The notes under the pieces are model-generated. The model was given only the letters and a program-made list of their open reading frames with translations. It was not told the origin of the DNA and did not search any database. Below are positions 1 through 7,991 of a stretch of DNA of 23,857 nucleotides, piece after piece; within the stretch, counting starts at the first letter, position 1, and each line of letters starts with the position of its first letter. The translations under genes and the position numbers were made by a program. Origin of the DNA: DALYJJ01 sp031969915 (GTDB taxonomy: Bacteria; Acidobacteriota; Terriglobia; Bryobacterales; Bryobacteraceae); assembly GCA_031969915.1 (NCBI GenBank), contig DALYJJ010000100.1:1-23857 (forward strand). Direction: 5' to 3'.

Positions 1-879
1 CGTGTTATACGGCCCGACTTTCACGCGCGCCAGTTCGGAGAGCCGCATCTCCTCCGCCGAGTCGTGAAAGAGCACCAGCCGCAGGCTGTCGCCCGGATAC
101 TGGGTACGAATCAGGTGCGCGAGCGCCATCGCCACGCGCTTGGCCGGCGTGAAGCGGTCCTCGCCGTAGAGGATCATGCTGTGGCTGCAATCGAGCATCA
201 ACACGGTGGCGCAGGAGCTCTGGTACTCGCTTTGGTGAACGTGCAGATCGCGGTAGTCGATCTCCAGCGGTAACTTCAATCCCTCGCGCTTCAACGCCGA
301 AAAGAGCGTCTCACTGACATCCAGGTTCAGCGTGTCGCCGAACTCGTACGGCTTGGAGGAACCGCTGGTTTCGATGCCGGTGGAAAGGTCGCGCGTGTCG
401 TGCGCCCCGAAGCTCGAGCGTCCCAACGATCCCAGCAGGTCCTTCAGGGCCTTGAAGCCCAGGAAGTCGAGCGACTTGTCCGTGACCTCGAACTTCGCCT
501 TGCCTTCCGGACCCTTGCCGCCGGCCTGCCCCTGGCTCGGCCGCTGCTCCGGCGAATCCGATTCCATCGAGACGTAACCCTCTTCAACCAGTTTCTGCGC
601 CAGCCGGTTCAGTAGCTGGTCGATCTGCTCCTGGCTCATCCGCTCGAGCTGCCGGCGAATTTCCTCCGCCTGGTCCTCATCGAACGCATCGCCCCGCTCC
701 AGCGCCTGACGGATGGCTTCTTTCAAGTCCTCCATCGTGCGCCGGTCCATCTCGTTGAACTGCGCGGATTGGCTGTCGAAGCCGCTATCGAGGAAGTAAT
801 CGGCGAGCGCCTTCAGCAGGTCCTCGGCGCTCAGCCCCATGTCTTCGCCCGTGTACCGGGAGTACTTGACCCATCGCAC
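1..879 (-). CDS. VWA-domain protein, partner of MoxR-like ATPase (partial, C-terminus off window)
   Basis: The frame runs for 293 codons to the left edge without a stop, so the C-terminal end is missing. I chose the GTG at 879 because it follows a GAGGGGG ribosome site, and the translation from there begins VRWVKYSRYTGEDMG. The N-terminal ~190 residues are acidic and helical, rich in Q, E and R (for example RRQLERMSQEQIDQLLNRL). A von Willebrand factor A domain follows, with the metal-ion-dependent adhesion motif D230-C-S232-H-S234 after a hydrophobic strand (TVLML). In MoxR/VWA and Mg-chelatase-like pairs, the ATPase remodels a target that the VWA subunit binds. The gene starts 14 nt after the stop of the AAA+ gene, so the two are almost certainly cotranscribed. 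The client is unknown. Confidence 0.88.
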   Translation of the reverse strand, partial: MRWVKYSRYTGEDMGLSAEDLLKALADYFLDSGFDSQSAQFNEMDRRTMEDLKEAIRQALERGDAFDEDQAEEIRRQLERMSQEQIDQLLNRLAQKLVEEGYVSMESDSPEQRPSQGQAGGKGPEGKAKFEVTDKSLDFLGFKALKDLLGSLGRSSFGAHDTRDLSTGIETSGSSKPYEFGDTLNLDVSETLFSALKREGLKLPLEIDYRDLHVHQSEYQSSCATVLMLDCSHSMILYGEDRFTPAKRVAMALAHLIRTQYPGDSLRLVLFHDSAEEMRLSELARVKVGPYNT

Positions 880-893
880 GCGGAACCCCCTCG

Positions 894-2390
894 CTAGTTG
901 AACTGCTGGCGCCGGCCGCCGCCGCGGCGCGGTTCGTCGTCCGGCCGCTGCTCTCGCTTGCGCTCCTCCGCCGTGAACCCGCGCTCTTCGCTGCGGCTGA
1001 TGCGGCGGTGCGCATAGAGCCCTTCCAGGACGAACTCCGCCGCCGAAGCTCGCACCGCGTCGGGCTCACTCACACCCAAGCCGAGCGCCGCCGCCTTCTC
1101 CATCAACCCCTGGATCCCGGAGAGCTCGCGGCACATGCCGGCGGCCCCGGTCGTCTCATCCAGCCGGAGCGAACCGCCGATGTCGAACCACTGGATCACC
1201 GCGCTCATGTTCGCACCTTCGAAGTACGACGAGTAGACCCGGCCCACGGCGGTCCGGATCAACTCGCGGGCGATCGCGTCACCGCCTTTCAACTCGCCCT
1301 CGTATTCGAGCTCCAGCTTGCCGGTGATGGAGGGGAGCGCGGCGTACAAATCCATTACGCGCGGCACGGCCAGGTCGTCCCCGTTGCGCAGCGCGCGCCG
1401 CTCAGCGTTCGAGATCACGTTTTCCAGCACCGTGATCGGCAGCCGCTGGGAGACGCCGGAGCGTTTGTCGATGCGCTTGTCCTCGCGCGCCAGGAACGCC
1501 AGTTGCTCCACAACCTCGCGAACGTAGTCCGGCACGTGGATCTCCACGGAGGCGGTTCGCCCGGTCCACGCTTCTTGAGCGGTAATCGCCATGCCCTGCT
1601 CGAGGGCCGCTGGATAGTGCGTGCGGATCTCGCTTCCGATGCGGTCCTTCAACGGCGTGATGATCTTGCCCCGCGCCGTGTAGTCCTCCGGATTTGCGGT
1701 GAACACGAGCATCAGGTCCAGCGGCAGCCGCACCGGGTAGCCTTTGATCTGCACGTCACCCTCTTGCATGATGTTGAAGAGACCCACCTGGATCTTGCCC
1801 GCCAGGTCGGGCAGTTCGTTGATCGCAAAGATGCCGCGATTGGCGCGCGGCAGCAACCCGTAGTGAATGGTGAGTTCGTCGGCGATGTTCTGCCCCTGCC
1901 GCGCTGCCTTGATGGGGTCGATGTCGCCGATCATATCCGCGATGGTCACATCGGGAGTGGCCAGCTTTTCGACGTACCGCTGCTCCGGAGACAGCCAGGC
2001 GATCGGCGTCTCCTCCGCGAGTTCCTCCACCATGTTCCGGCAGCGGCGGCAGATCGGCCGGTAGGGGTTATCGTGGATCTCGCAGCCCGCGATGTAAGGC
2101 GCCGATTCGTCCAGGAGCGTGGTCAGCATGCGAATGAGCCGCGTCTTCGCCTGACCGCGCAGCCCGAGCAGGATGAAGTTGTGTTTCGAGAGCACCGCAT
2201 TGACTACCTGCGGAACGACGGTGTCCTCATAACCGATGACTCCGGGGAACAACTCGCCGCCCTGGCGCAGGCGGCAAATCAGGTTGCCTCGCAACTCCTC
2301 CTTGACGGTGCGCGCCGCCAACCGTTCTTCGGAGTAGGGGCTGCGCCGTAGCGCGCCCAGCGTATGCGGAAGGTCCCAGTGCGTTTTCAT
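894..2390 (-). CDS. MoxR/Mg-chelatase-like AAA+ ATPase
   Basis: 498 residues. The start is the ATG at 2390 (MKTHWDLPHT), directly after a strong GGGGGAGGAG ribosome site; the frame stays open upstream but only as non-coding sequence. Walker A is GLRGQAKT (76-83), Walker B is IFAINE (187-192), sensor 1 lies in FTANPEDYT (230-238), and an arginine-containing PLKDRIGSEI (246-255) follows. Between Walker A and Walker B is an insert with C103, H106, C114 and C117 (C-x2-H-x7-C-x2-C) that could bind metal. The C-terminal tail is very charged and Arg/Gly-rich, ending RRGGGRRQQFN. Family members are chaperone-like ATPases acting with a VWA protein, which is encoded immediately downstream. Automated annotation may call it magnesium chelatase or sigma-54-interacting regulator; I see no sigma-54 GAFTGA loop or DNA-binding domain. 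Confidence 0.9.
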   Translation of the reverse strand: MKTHWDLPHTLGALRRSPYSEERLAARTVKEELRGNLICRLRQGGELFPGVIGYEDTVVPQVVNAVLSKHNFILLGLRGQAKTRLIRMLTTLLDESAPYIAGCEIHDNPYRPICRRCRNMVEELAEETPIAWLSPEQRYVEKLATPDVTIADMIGDIDPIKAARQGQNIADELTIHYGLLPRANRGIFAINELPDLAGKIQVGLFNIMQEGDVQIKGYPVRLPLDLMLVFTANPEDYTARGKIITPLKDRIGSEIRTHYPAALEQGMAITAQEAWTGRTASVEIHVPDYVREVVEQLAFLAREDKRIDKRSGVSQRLPITVLENVISNAERRALRNGDDLAVPRVMDLYAALPSITGKLELEYEGELKGGDAIARELIRTAVGRVYSSYFEGANMSAVIQWFDIGGSLRLDETTGAAGMCRELSGIQGLMEKAAALGLGVSEPDAVRASAAEFVLEGLYAHRRISRSEERGFTAEERKREQRPDDEPRRGGGRRQQFN

Positions 2391-2419
2391 CGACTCCTCC
2401 CCCCGGCCTGCTTGATCGG

Positions 2420-2425
2420 ATTGTA
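2420..2425 (-). promoter_or_regulatory. Putative -10 box for the AAA+/VWA operon
   Basis: On the minus strand this reads TACAAT, one mismatch from TATAAT, about 30 nt upstream of the ATG at 2390, with the ribosome site in between. No convincing -35 hexamer stands at 16-18 nt (the best position reads CGGGAT). The 227-nt divergent spacer 2391-2617 shows no gene of its own. On its plus-strand side a weak TATCGT lies at 2590-2595, before the TrmB-type gene. Confidence 0.45.
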
Positions 2426-2617
2426 GCAGGGCCGCAGCCGGCATCCCGGCGCGGACGCCATTCGCGCCGTTACGAATTGGACGCCGGCCGGAGGGCTTCG
2501 GCTTCCTTTTCCTCGTATTGTCTCCGGCGCCGGCGGTGCACAGGTTTGCCGCACACATTTTTCGTTCCGCCCCCGGGTCGGAACCGTGATATCGTATTGG
2601 GCCGAAAGGTTCGCCGC

Positions 2618-3457
2618 ATGGCACAGGACTTGCCCGAGATCGATTTTCAACGCTTCTGGCGCCGTCTCCAGCAGATTGGACTGAACGCATACGAAGCGCG
2701 CTCCTATCTGGTGCTGGTAGGACATCCGCGGTTTAAGGCGCTCGAGCTTGCCGCCCGCTCCCACGTTCCGCGGCAGAAGATCTACGAAGTCCTCGACAGC
2801 CTCGTCGAAAAAGGCTTCGCGCAGGTGGTCCAGGAGAAGACGAAGTTGTTCTCCGCGGTGGAGCCAAGCCTGGCGATTCCGAATTACCTGGCTCGCCGCG
2901 AGCAGCAGGCTCAGCAGGAAATCGCTGAGCAGTCCCGGATGGCGAACGGGCTGATTGACGATCTGAAGTCCGCCTATTCCGAAGGCCAAGGCGGCCGCGG
3001 CACGCTGGACTATCTGCGGATTGTCGGCGAGCCCGGCCAAATCGCCATGCAGTATCGCGAGATGCTGCGTGCCGTCAGGGGCGATTACTTCGAGTTCTCG
3101 CGTCCGCCGTACGCCGTCGATCCCCTCGACGAGCAGCTTGTGTTCCAGGCCCGGGCCCGCGGCGCGCGATGCCGCATCCTTCTGGAAGAAGGCACGCTCG
3201 ACGACACCCACCGCGCCCGCCTCAACGACTACATGAACGCGGGCGTTGAAGTCCGCTTCGTCGATTCGGTACCCATGAAGCTCGCCATCTTCGATGGGGC
3301 GAAAGGAATGCTCGCGCTGCTCGATCCGGTGATTACCAAGCCGACCTGGACGGCGGTGGTCTTCGATCACGCGGGCATGGGAGCGGCCATGTCGCTGCTG
3401 TTTGAAGAACGCTGGCGCGCCGCATCCGGCGCCATGGCTGCCCCCGGGGCGGCCTGA
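2618..3457 (+). CDS. TrmB-family transcriptional regulator
   Basis: 279 residues from the ATG at 2618 (MAQDLPEIDF), preceded by GAAAGG as ribosome site. The open frame reaches further upstream, but that part reads as low-quality Arg/Ser-rich sequence. Residues ~8-80 form a winged helix-turn-helix of the TrmB type (LNAYEARSYLVLVGHPRFKA, then VPRQKIYEVLDSLVEKG, then a wing ending KLFSAVEP). A helical, Gln/Glu-rich linker follows (RREQQAQQEIAEQ). The C-terminal half (~125-270) looks like the TrmB effector-binding, phospholipase-D-like domain. TrmB proteins typically sense sugars or other metabolites. The gene is divergent from the AAA+/VWA operon and converges with the glycosyltransferase gene 15 nt away. 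Its ligand and target are not evident. Confidence 0.85.
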   Translation: MAQDLPEIDFQRFWRRLQQIGLNAYEARSYLVLVGHPRFKALELAARSHVPRQKIYEVLDSLVEKGFAQVVQEKTKLFSAVEPSLAIPNYLARREQQAQQEIAEQSRMANGLIDDLKSAYSEGQGGRGTLDYLRIVGEPGQIAMQYREMLRAVRGDYFEFSRPPYAVDPLDEQLVFQARARGARCRILLEEGTLDDTHRARLNDYMNAGVEVRFVDSVPMKLAIFDGAKGMLALLDPVITKPTWTAVVFDHAGMGAAMSLLFEERWRAASGAMAAPGAA

Positions 3458-3472
3458 CAGACGGCACGTTTC

Positions 3473-4447
3473 TTATCGCGACCCGCCGCCCGGCACCTGA
3501 TCGTTGCGGCGCGAACGAACCTCTCGAATCGCGTAGATCCGTCGTCCCTGGCTTTCGAAGTAAGTCCGCATCAGCATCTCGCCGAGCAGGCCGGTACAGA
3601 ACAGGATCAGCCCGGCCAGCAGCAGAATGGCGCCGGCGATCATCAGCGGGCCATGCTCGCTCATGATGTGGCGTCCCAGCAGCTTGACGATCAGCAGGTA
3701 GAAAAGGGCGCCGCCGCCGAGCAGCGTGGAGATCAGACCCAGCTTGCCGAAGAAGTGCATCGGACGGGTGAAGTAGGTGAGCAGGAAGCGAATGGTGAGG
3801 ATATCGAAGAGCACCTTGAAGGTTCGCGAAAGGCCGTAATGCGAGCCGCCGCTGGCGCGCGGGGCGTTCTTGATCGGCACCTCCACAACCTTCGCGCCAT
3901 AGAAACTGGCCAGCGCGGGAATGAAACGATGGAGCTCGCCGTAGAGGTTGATGTCCTTCAGTACCTCGGCGCGATAGGCCTTGAACGTCGTCCCGAAATC
4001 CCGGAGCGGCACGCCCGAAGCCTTGGCCATCAGCCAATTCGCGATCCGCGAGGGCAGCTTCCGCGTGACGGCGTTGTCGATGCGGTTCTTCCGCCAGCCG
4101 CTGGCGATGTCGTAGCCTTCATCGATCTTGGTGAGCAGGGCGGGAATGTCCTCGGGCTCATGCTGCAAATCGCCGTCGAGCGAGACGACCACCTGCCCTT
4201 GCGCCTCGTCGAAGCCCGCGGCGAGCGCGGCGGTCTGGCCGAAATTCCGCCGCAGCCGGATCACTTTGAGCCGGCCGTCGGTCTCCACCAGGTTGGCGAG
4301 CAAATCGAAGCTGCGGTCCGTCGAGGCATCGTCGACAAAGATGATCTCGTAGGGTTTTTGCAGCCGCTCCAGCACGGCCGTCAACCGGTCGTACAGAGGC
4401 AGGATCGCCGGCTCTTCGTTATGAATCGGAATGACGACGGAAAGCAT
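3473..4447 (-). CDS. Membrane-associated family 2 glycosyltransferase (DPM/ArnC-like)
   Basis: 324 residues from the ATG at 4447 (MLSVVIPIHN). The N-terminal GT-A fold is clear: the nucleotide-binding strand IIFVDDASTDRS with D39-D40, and the metal-binding SLDGDLQHEPED with D91 and D93. Later come GTTFKAYRAEVL and the YGLSRTFKVLFDILTIRFL segment typical of polyprenyl-phosphate glycosyltransferases. Two membrane helices (~236-258 and ~266-290) close the protein, as in enzymes that transfer a sugar to a polyprenyl phosphate on the cytoplasmic face. The start lies 29 nt inside lnt, so translation is probably coupled, and it is the last gene of the envelope operon. The sugar donor cannot be told from sequence. 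Confidence 0.9.
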   Translation of the reverse strand: MLSVVIPIHNEEPAILPLYDRLTAVLERLQKPYEIIFVDDASTDRSFDLLANLVETDGRLKVIRLRRNFGQTAALAAGFDEAQGQVVVSLDGDLQHEPEDIPALLTKIDEGYDIASGWRKNRIDNAVTRKLPSRIANWLMAKASGVPLRDFGTTFKAYRAEVLKDINLYGELHRFIPALASFYGAKVVEVPIKNAPRASGGSHYGLSRTFKVLFDILTIRFLLTYFTRPMHFFGKLGLISTLLGGGALFYLLIVKLLGRHIMSEHGPLMIAGAILLLAGLILFCTGLLGEMLMRTYFESQGRRIYAIREVRSRRNDQVPGGGSR

Positions 4448-5918
4448 GTCTCGCTTTCAGTCTAACAACAGCCCCCAGCGGAAACGCCAGACAGCTCCAG
4501 GCGAACCAGTCGCCGAAGCGTGTGTAGGGCGTCGTTTCGTGGACGTACTGAAAGCGGGTTCGGGCGGCGGTCTCCACGTGCGTGGGCAGACGCTGGACCA
4601 GCCGCCCCGCCGGATCGATCGTGGCCGTAACACCGTCGTTGGTGGCACGCAGAGTCCAGCGGCGGTTCTCCGCGGCGCGCATGCGCACCAGCTTCAAATG
4701 CTGTTCGCGCGCCGCGCTACGGCCGAAGTAGCCGTCGTTCGATAGGTTCACCAGCACGGTGCCGCCCGCCCGGGCGAATTGCCGAACCAGGTGCGGAAAT
4801 GCGGACTCGTAACAGATGAACGCGCCCACTTTTTCGCCGTTGGTTAGAGGAAAAGTGACCACCCGCGCACCCGCGGCGAAGTCCCCCGCTTCGGTGGAGA
4901 TCTTCTGTGTGAGCGCCTGAAAGGGAAACGGCACGAACTCGCCGAACGGCACCAGGAACATCTTGTCGTAGCGGTCCACCAGGCGCCCGTCCGGCGCAAC
5001 CATCACCGCCGAGTTGAGCGGAGCTCCGGTTTCCGTCCGGCCCACCACGCCCACCAGCGCCGGCATGGAGGCGCTCTTCGCCAGGTCGTCGAGCGGCTCC
5101 TTGAAGCGCGAGCCCGGCTCGTAGTAAAACGGCGCGGGCACCTCCGGCCACACGATGAAGTCGGATCTCCGCTCCAGACCGCCCAGCGCGCTCTGGAGCG
5201 AGCGCAGTGCGAGCCGCCGAACGATCTCGTCGTGCGACTCCGCCGTCCAAGTAAGATCCTGATCGATGTTCGGCTGCAAGAGAACCGCCGAACTCGTTCC
5301 CCGGCGATGCTCCGGCAAGTCCGGAAGCAAGAAGAGCAGTGCGAGCGCGGCCAGCCACAAAAGTTCGCGGCGCGGCCGCCGCACGACCACCGCGGCCAGC
5401 GCGGCGCTCATCAGCGCGAATACGAACGAGATCCCGTACACACCCACCAACGGCGCCAGCCGGAGCGGCAGGCTCATGTCGGCGCCCGCGTTGCCGAGCG
5501 CCAGCCAGGCGAAGCCGAGCGGTCCGTGTGTGCGTTCGATGCCGGCCCACAGCGCCGCCACCGCGGGAATCGACCACCAGCGGCCGGTCAAGTACCCCGC
5601 CAGCCAACCGAACACGGCGAAGTGGAGCCCCTTGGCCAGGCAAAAGAGCAGGAACACCGCCCAGCCAACGGCCTCCCCCATGCCGCCGTGATGCGCCAAT
5701 ACGAACTGGATCCAGTAGCAGACGCCGAACCAGTAGACGATGCCCGCCAGCCAACTGAAACCGAAACGGCGCAGCGCACGGGGTTCGGAAGAGATGGCCA
5801 CGAGCCAGGGCGTCAGAGCGACCGGCGCCAGCCAGGAGAGGTCGAGGCCCGGAAAGGCGAGGATGAGCAATACCGCCGAGGCCGCGGCGAGCACGGCGTT
5901 CAGGAGCCGGTTCCGCAT
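4419..5918 (-). CDS. lnt: Apolipoprotein N-acyltransferase
   Basis: 499 residues from the ATG at 5918 (MRNRLLNAVL), a normal length for Lnt. Lnt adds the third acyl chain to the N-terminal cysteine of lipoproteins on the outer face of the inner membrane. Several hydrophobic helices fill the first ~205 residues, including the typical AFPGLDLSWLAPVALTPWL opening. The nitrilase-like domain (~212-460) carries the catalytic triad E259 (IVWPEVPAP), K319 (YDKMFLVPFGE) and C369 (FICYES), followed by the conserved NLSNDGYFG and RAAENRR. A last helix precedes the C-terminus. The start overlaps lipA by 19 nt and the end overlaps the glycosyltransferase by 29 nt. All key residues are present, so I expect an active enzyme. 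Confidence 0.95.
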   Translation of the reverse strand: MRNRLLNAVLAAASAVLLILAFPGLDLSWLAPVALTPWLVAISSEPRALRRFGFSWLAGIVYWFGVCYWIQFVLAHHGGMGEAVGWAVFLLFCLAKGLHFAVFGWLAGYLTGRWWSIPAVAALWAGIERTHGPLGFAWLALGNAGADMSLPLRLAPLVGVYGISFVFALMSAALAAVVVRRPRRELLWLAALALLFLLPDLPEHRRGTSSAVLLQPNIDQDLTWTAESHDEIVRRLALRSLQSALGGLERRSDFIVWPEVPAPFYYEPGSRFKEPLDDLAKSASMPALVGVVGRTETGAPLNSAVMVAPDGRLVDRYDKMFLVPFGEFVPFPFQALTQKISTEAGDFAAGARVVTFPLTNGEKVGAFICYESAFPHLVRQFARAGGTVLVNLSNDGYFGRSAAREQHLKLVRMRAAENRRWTLRATNDGVTATIDPAGRLVQRLPTHVETAARTRFQYVHETTPYTRFGDWFAWSCLAFPLGAVVRLKARHAFRRHSDS

Positions 5919-6808
5919 CCTGCCTGCTCGCTCACCAGGTCCGCCATGTAGGACGAGCGCACCAGGGGCCCGCTGAAAACCATCTTGAGGCCGATGGAAA
6001 GACCGTAATCGCGGAAACCGTCAAACTCGGGCGGCGTGACATAGCGCGCCACCGGCAGGTTGCGGCGCGTGGGCTGCAGATACTGGCCAATGGTGGCGAC
6101 GTCCACCGAGTTCCCCTGCAAGTCGGTGAGCACCTGTTCCACTTCGCCGTTCGTTTCGCCTAGGCCCACCATCAGACCGGATTTCGTCAGTACGTCCGGC
6201 CTGTACCGCTTGGCAAAGCGCAGCACGTCGAGCGACTGCCGGTAGTCAGCCTGCGGGCGTACGCGCCGGTAGAGGCGGGCAGTGGTCTCCATGTTGTGAT
6301 TAAAGACGTGAGGGCCGGCGTCCAGAACTCGCGCCACGCTTTCCAGGTCGCCGCAGAAGTCCGGCGTGAGCACTTCCACGCGCGCCAAGGGGAGCCTGCG
6401 CCGCACCTCTCGCACCGTTTCCGCGAAGTGTGTGGAGCCACCGTCCGGCAACTCATCGCGATTCACGGATGTAATCACCACGTACTTCAGGTTCATGCCC
6501 GCGGCCATCTGGGCCACGTGCGCCGGCTCATGGGCGTCGAGCGTGAACTCCCGCTTCCGCGGATCGCCTTTCGGAACGGAGCAGAACCCGCATCCGCGCG
6601 TGCACAGGTTGCCCAGGATCATGAAGGTGGCCGCGCCGCGGTGGAAGCACTCGTGGATGTTCGGGCACCGCGCCGATTCGCACACGGTATGAAGGTTGCG
6701 GCCCCGCAGTTCCCGCTTCAGCAGGTGAACGGATTCAAAGTGGGTGGTTCCCTTGCGCAGCCATTCCGGTAACCGCGGCCCTTTCGGCCGGTCGATCTGG
6801 ATCAGCAC
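5900..6808 (-). CDS. lipA: Lipoyl synthase (radical SAM)
   Basis: 302 residues from a GTG at 6808, one nucleotide after the stop of the SPOR gene. LipA inserts two sulfurs into octanoyl groups on lipoyl domains of 2-oxoacid dehydrogenases and the glycine cleavage H protein. Both Fe-S clusters are visible: the auxiliary cluster C43-x4-C48-x5-C54 (CESARCPNIHEC) and the radical-SAM cluster C69-x3-C73-x2-C76 (CTRGCGFC). The R-S-S-Y motif with the cluster-ligating serine is at ~284-287. The family signatures NRDELPDGG and FNHNMETT are also present. No lipB neighbour is visible. Its place between a SPOR protein and lnt is unusual company for a cytoplasmic cofactor enzyme. No strong ribosome site precedes the GTG, so translation is probably coupled. 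Confidence 0.96.
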   Translation of the reverse strand: MLIQIDRPKGPRLPEWLRKGTTHFESVHLLKRELRGRNLHTVCESARCPNIHECFHRGAATFMILGNLCTRGCGFCSVPKGDPRKREFTLDAHEPAHVAQMAAGMNLKYVVITSVNRDELPDGGSTHFAETVREVRRRLPLARVEVLTPDFCGDLESVARVLDAGPHVFNHNMETTARLYRRVRPQADYRQSLDVLRFAKRYRPDVLTKSGLMVGLGETNGEVEQVLTDLQGNSVDVATIGQYLQPTRRNLPVARYVTPPEFDGFRDYGLSIGLKMVFSGPLVRSSYMADLVSEQAGCGTGS

Positions 6809-6809
6809 G

Positions 6810-7430
6810 TCAGTAAGTCCGCGGAATCGGCTGTTTGTAGCCGGCGGCTTCCAGGTCCGACTTCAGCTTCGCCAGGTCGGCGGTGTCTTTGCCCGGTCCG
6901 ACCAGTACCCGCAGCAGCTCCAGCCCCGGCACGGGCACCATGCGCGCGCTGAAACCCTTCTTGGAGAGCAACTCAACGATCAGTTCTGCTTCGGGCCGCT
7001 TCACCGCGGTTACCTGCCAGTACTTGCCGGGGGGCAACTCGCCGGCAATGGGCGTCCCCGGAGGGGGCGTCGCGGCGGCCTCCTTGGAGGGTTCGGCCGC
7101 TTTCGTATCCGGCTTTGTAGCGGCTGGTTCCGGCACCGCCGGCGGGGGCGCGCTTTGCGCCGGGGAGGACGGCTCGGCGGCCGGAGAGGATGCGGGCGTT
7201 GAAGCGGGAGGGTTCTGCGGCGCGGAGGTGGCGGACGGCGGAGGGGAGCCCGGCTCGATCACGATCGGTCGCGCCGCTGCGGCCTGCGCCCGGTCTCCTC
7301 CCGAGTTACGGCCGACGATGTACCCCATCGCGAAGAACACGCCGAAGAGCACCACCACCACGCCGAATACACTCAGCAACTGCTTGTTGCCAAGGATCAG
7401 CTCGAACTCGCCATCATCGTTTCGCGCCAT
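6810..7430 (-). CDS. Membrane-anchored SPOR-domain protein
   Basis: 206 residues from the ATG at 7430. A short cytoplasmic head (MARNDDGEFELILGNKQ) is followed by one membrane helix (~18-40), then a long Pro/Ala/Ser-rich linker (~45-130). A C-terminal SPOR-like domain (~134-203) starts GKYWQVTAVKRPEAELIVELL and ends with LKSDLEAAGY. SPOR domains bind denuded peptidoglycan glycan strands and often mark proteins of the division septum. The low-complexity linker would let the domain reach the cell wall. It lies 30 nt after the short SPFH gene and 1 nt before lipA. The topology is clear; the exact envelope role is inferred. Confidence 0.85.
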   Translation of the reverse strand: MARNDDGEFELILGNKQLLSVFGVVVVLFGVFFAMGYIVGRNSGGDRAQAAAARPIVIEPGSPPPSATSAPQNPPASTPASSPAAEPSSPAQSAPPPAVPEPAATKPDTKAAEPSKEAAATPPPGTPIAGELPPGKYWQVTAVKRPEAELIVELLSKKGFSARMVPVPGLELLRVLVGPGKDTADLAKLKSDLEAAGYKQPIPRTY

Positions 7431-7460
7431 ACGGAAGAGGGAAGACCATTGTAGTATTTC

Positions 7461-7982
7461 CTAGCGGTTCGCCGCCCGGAACCGGTTATCCCGGCCGCCC
7501 GCGCGCGTCACTTCCACGCCGCTCACCCGCAGGCCCCAGCGTGCGGCGCCTTCGTTGATGGCCGCCTCCAGGCGTACGTTCAGCGCCCGCCGCTCCTCGA
7601 TGAACTGGTCCAGAACCAGGTGGCTGATCTCTTTGCGGATGCTGGACTCCGCGAGTTGCCGCGTGGCGGCCAGAAAATCGGAGACGTTTTCGTAAGCGCG
7701 CACGGCGTTGGTCACCTCAACGCGCATCGCTGCCTGAACCCGCACCGTCTCCTCATCGCGCGTCTTCATTTCCATCGGAGACAACTCCAATTCGCACGGC
7801 TTCACCGAAACACGCACCAGCCGGTCGATAAAGGGAACCGTGAACACGGCCCCGGGTCCCTTGGCATCGGGCAGCGCGCGACCCAGGCGAAACACGACGC
7901 CCCGCTCATCCGGCCGCAGGACCTTCACCGAGCGAGCGGCCAGAAGCAGCACAATGATCCCCAGCAAGCCGAGTGCAAGCAT
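7461..7982 (-). CDS. Short SPFH/band-7 protein (second slipin copy)
   Basis: 173 residues from the ATG at 7982. The N-terminus is a membrane segment (MLALGLLGIIVLLLAARSV) followed by a band-7 domain closely parallel to the upstream gene: PDERGVVFRLGRALPDAKGP here matches YERGVIFRLGRVLPQPKGP there. The match continues through LAESSIRKEI, LDQFIEERRALNVRLEAAI and WGLRVSGVEV. It then stops at GGRDNRFRAANR, so the C-terminal coiled coil that slipins use for oligomerisation is absent; the full neighbour has 257 residues. The next gene begins 30 nt later, leaving no room for a lost tail. This is probably a degenerated or specialised tandem duplicate that may still pair with the full-length slipin. 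Confidence 0.8.
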   Translation of the reverse strand: MLALGLLGIIVLLLAARSVKVLRPDERGVVFRLGRALPDAKGPGAVFTVPFIDRLVRVSVKPCELELSPMEMKTRDEETVRVQAAMRVEVTNAVRAYENVSDFLAATRQLAESSIRKEISHLVLDQFIEERRALNVRLEAAINEGAARWGLRVSGVEVTRAGGRDNRFRAANR

Positions 7983-7991
7983 GGCCCTCTA

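Noticed and set aside
1008..2351. Long plus-strand open frame (447 codons) opposite the AAA+ gene
   Set aside because: It mirrors the ATPase codons; the translation is His/Arg/Gln-rich without domains, while the minus strand has Walker motifs.
2477..2617. Upstream extension of the TrmB-type regulator
   Set aside because: The extra ~47 residues look random (Arg/Ser/Cys-rich), and the TrmB helix-turn-helix begins right after the chosen ATG.
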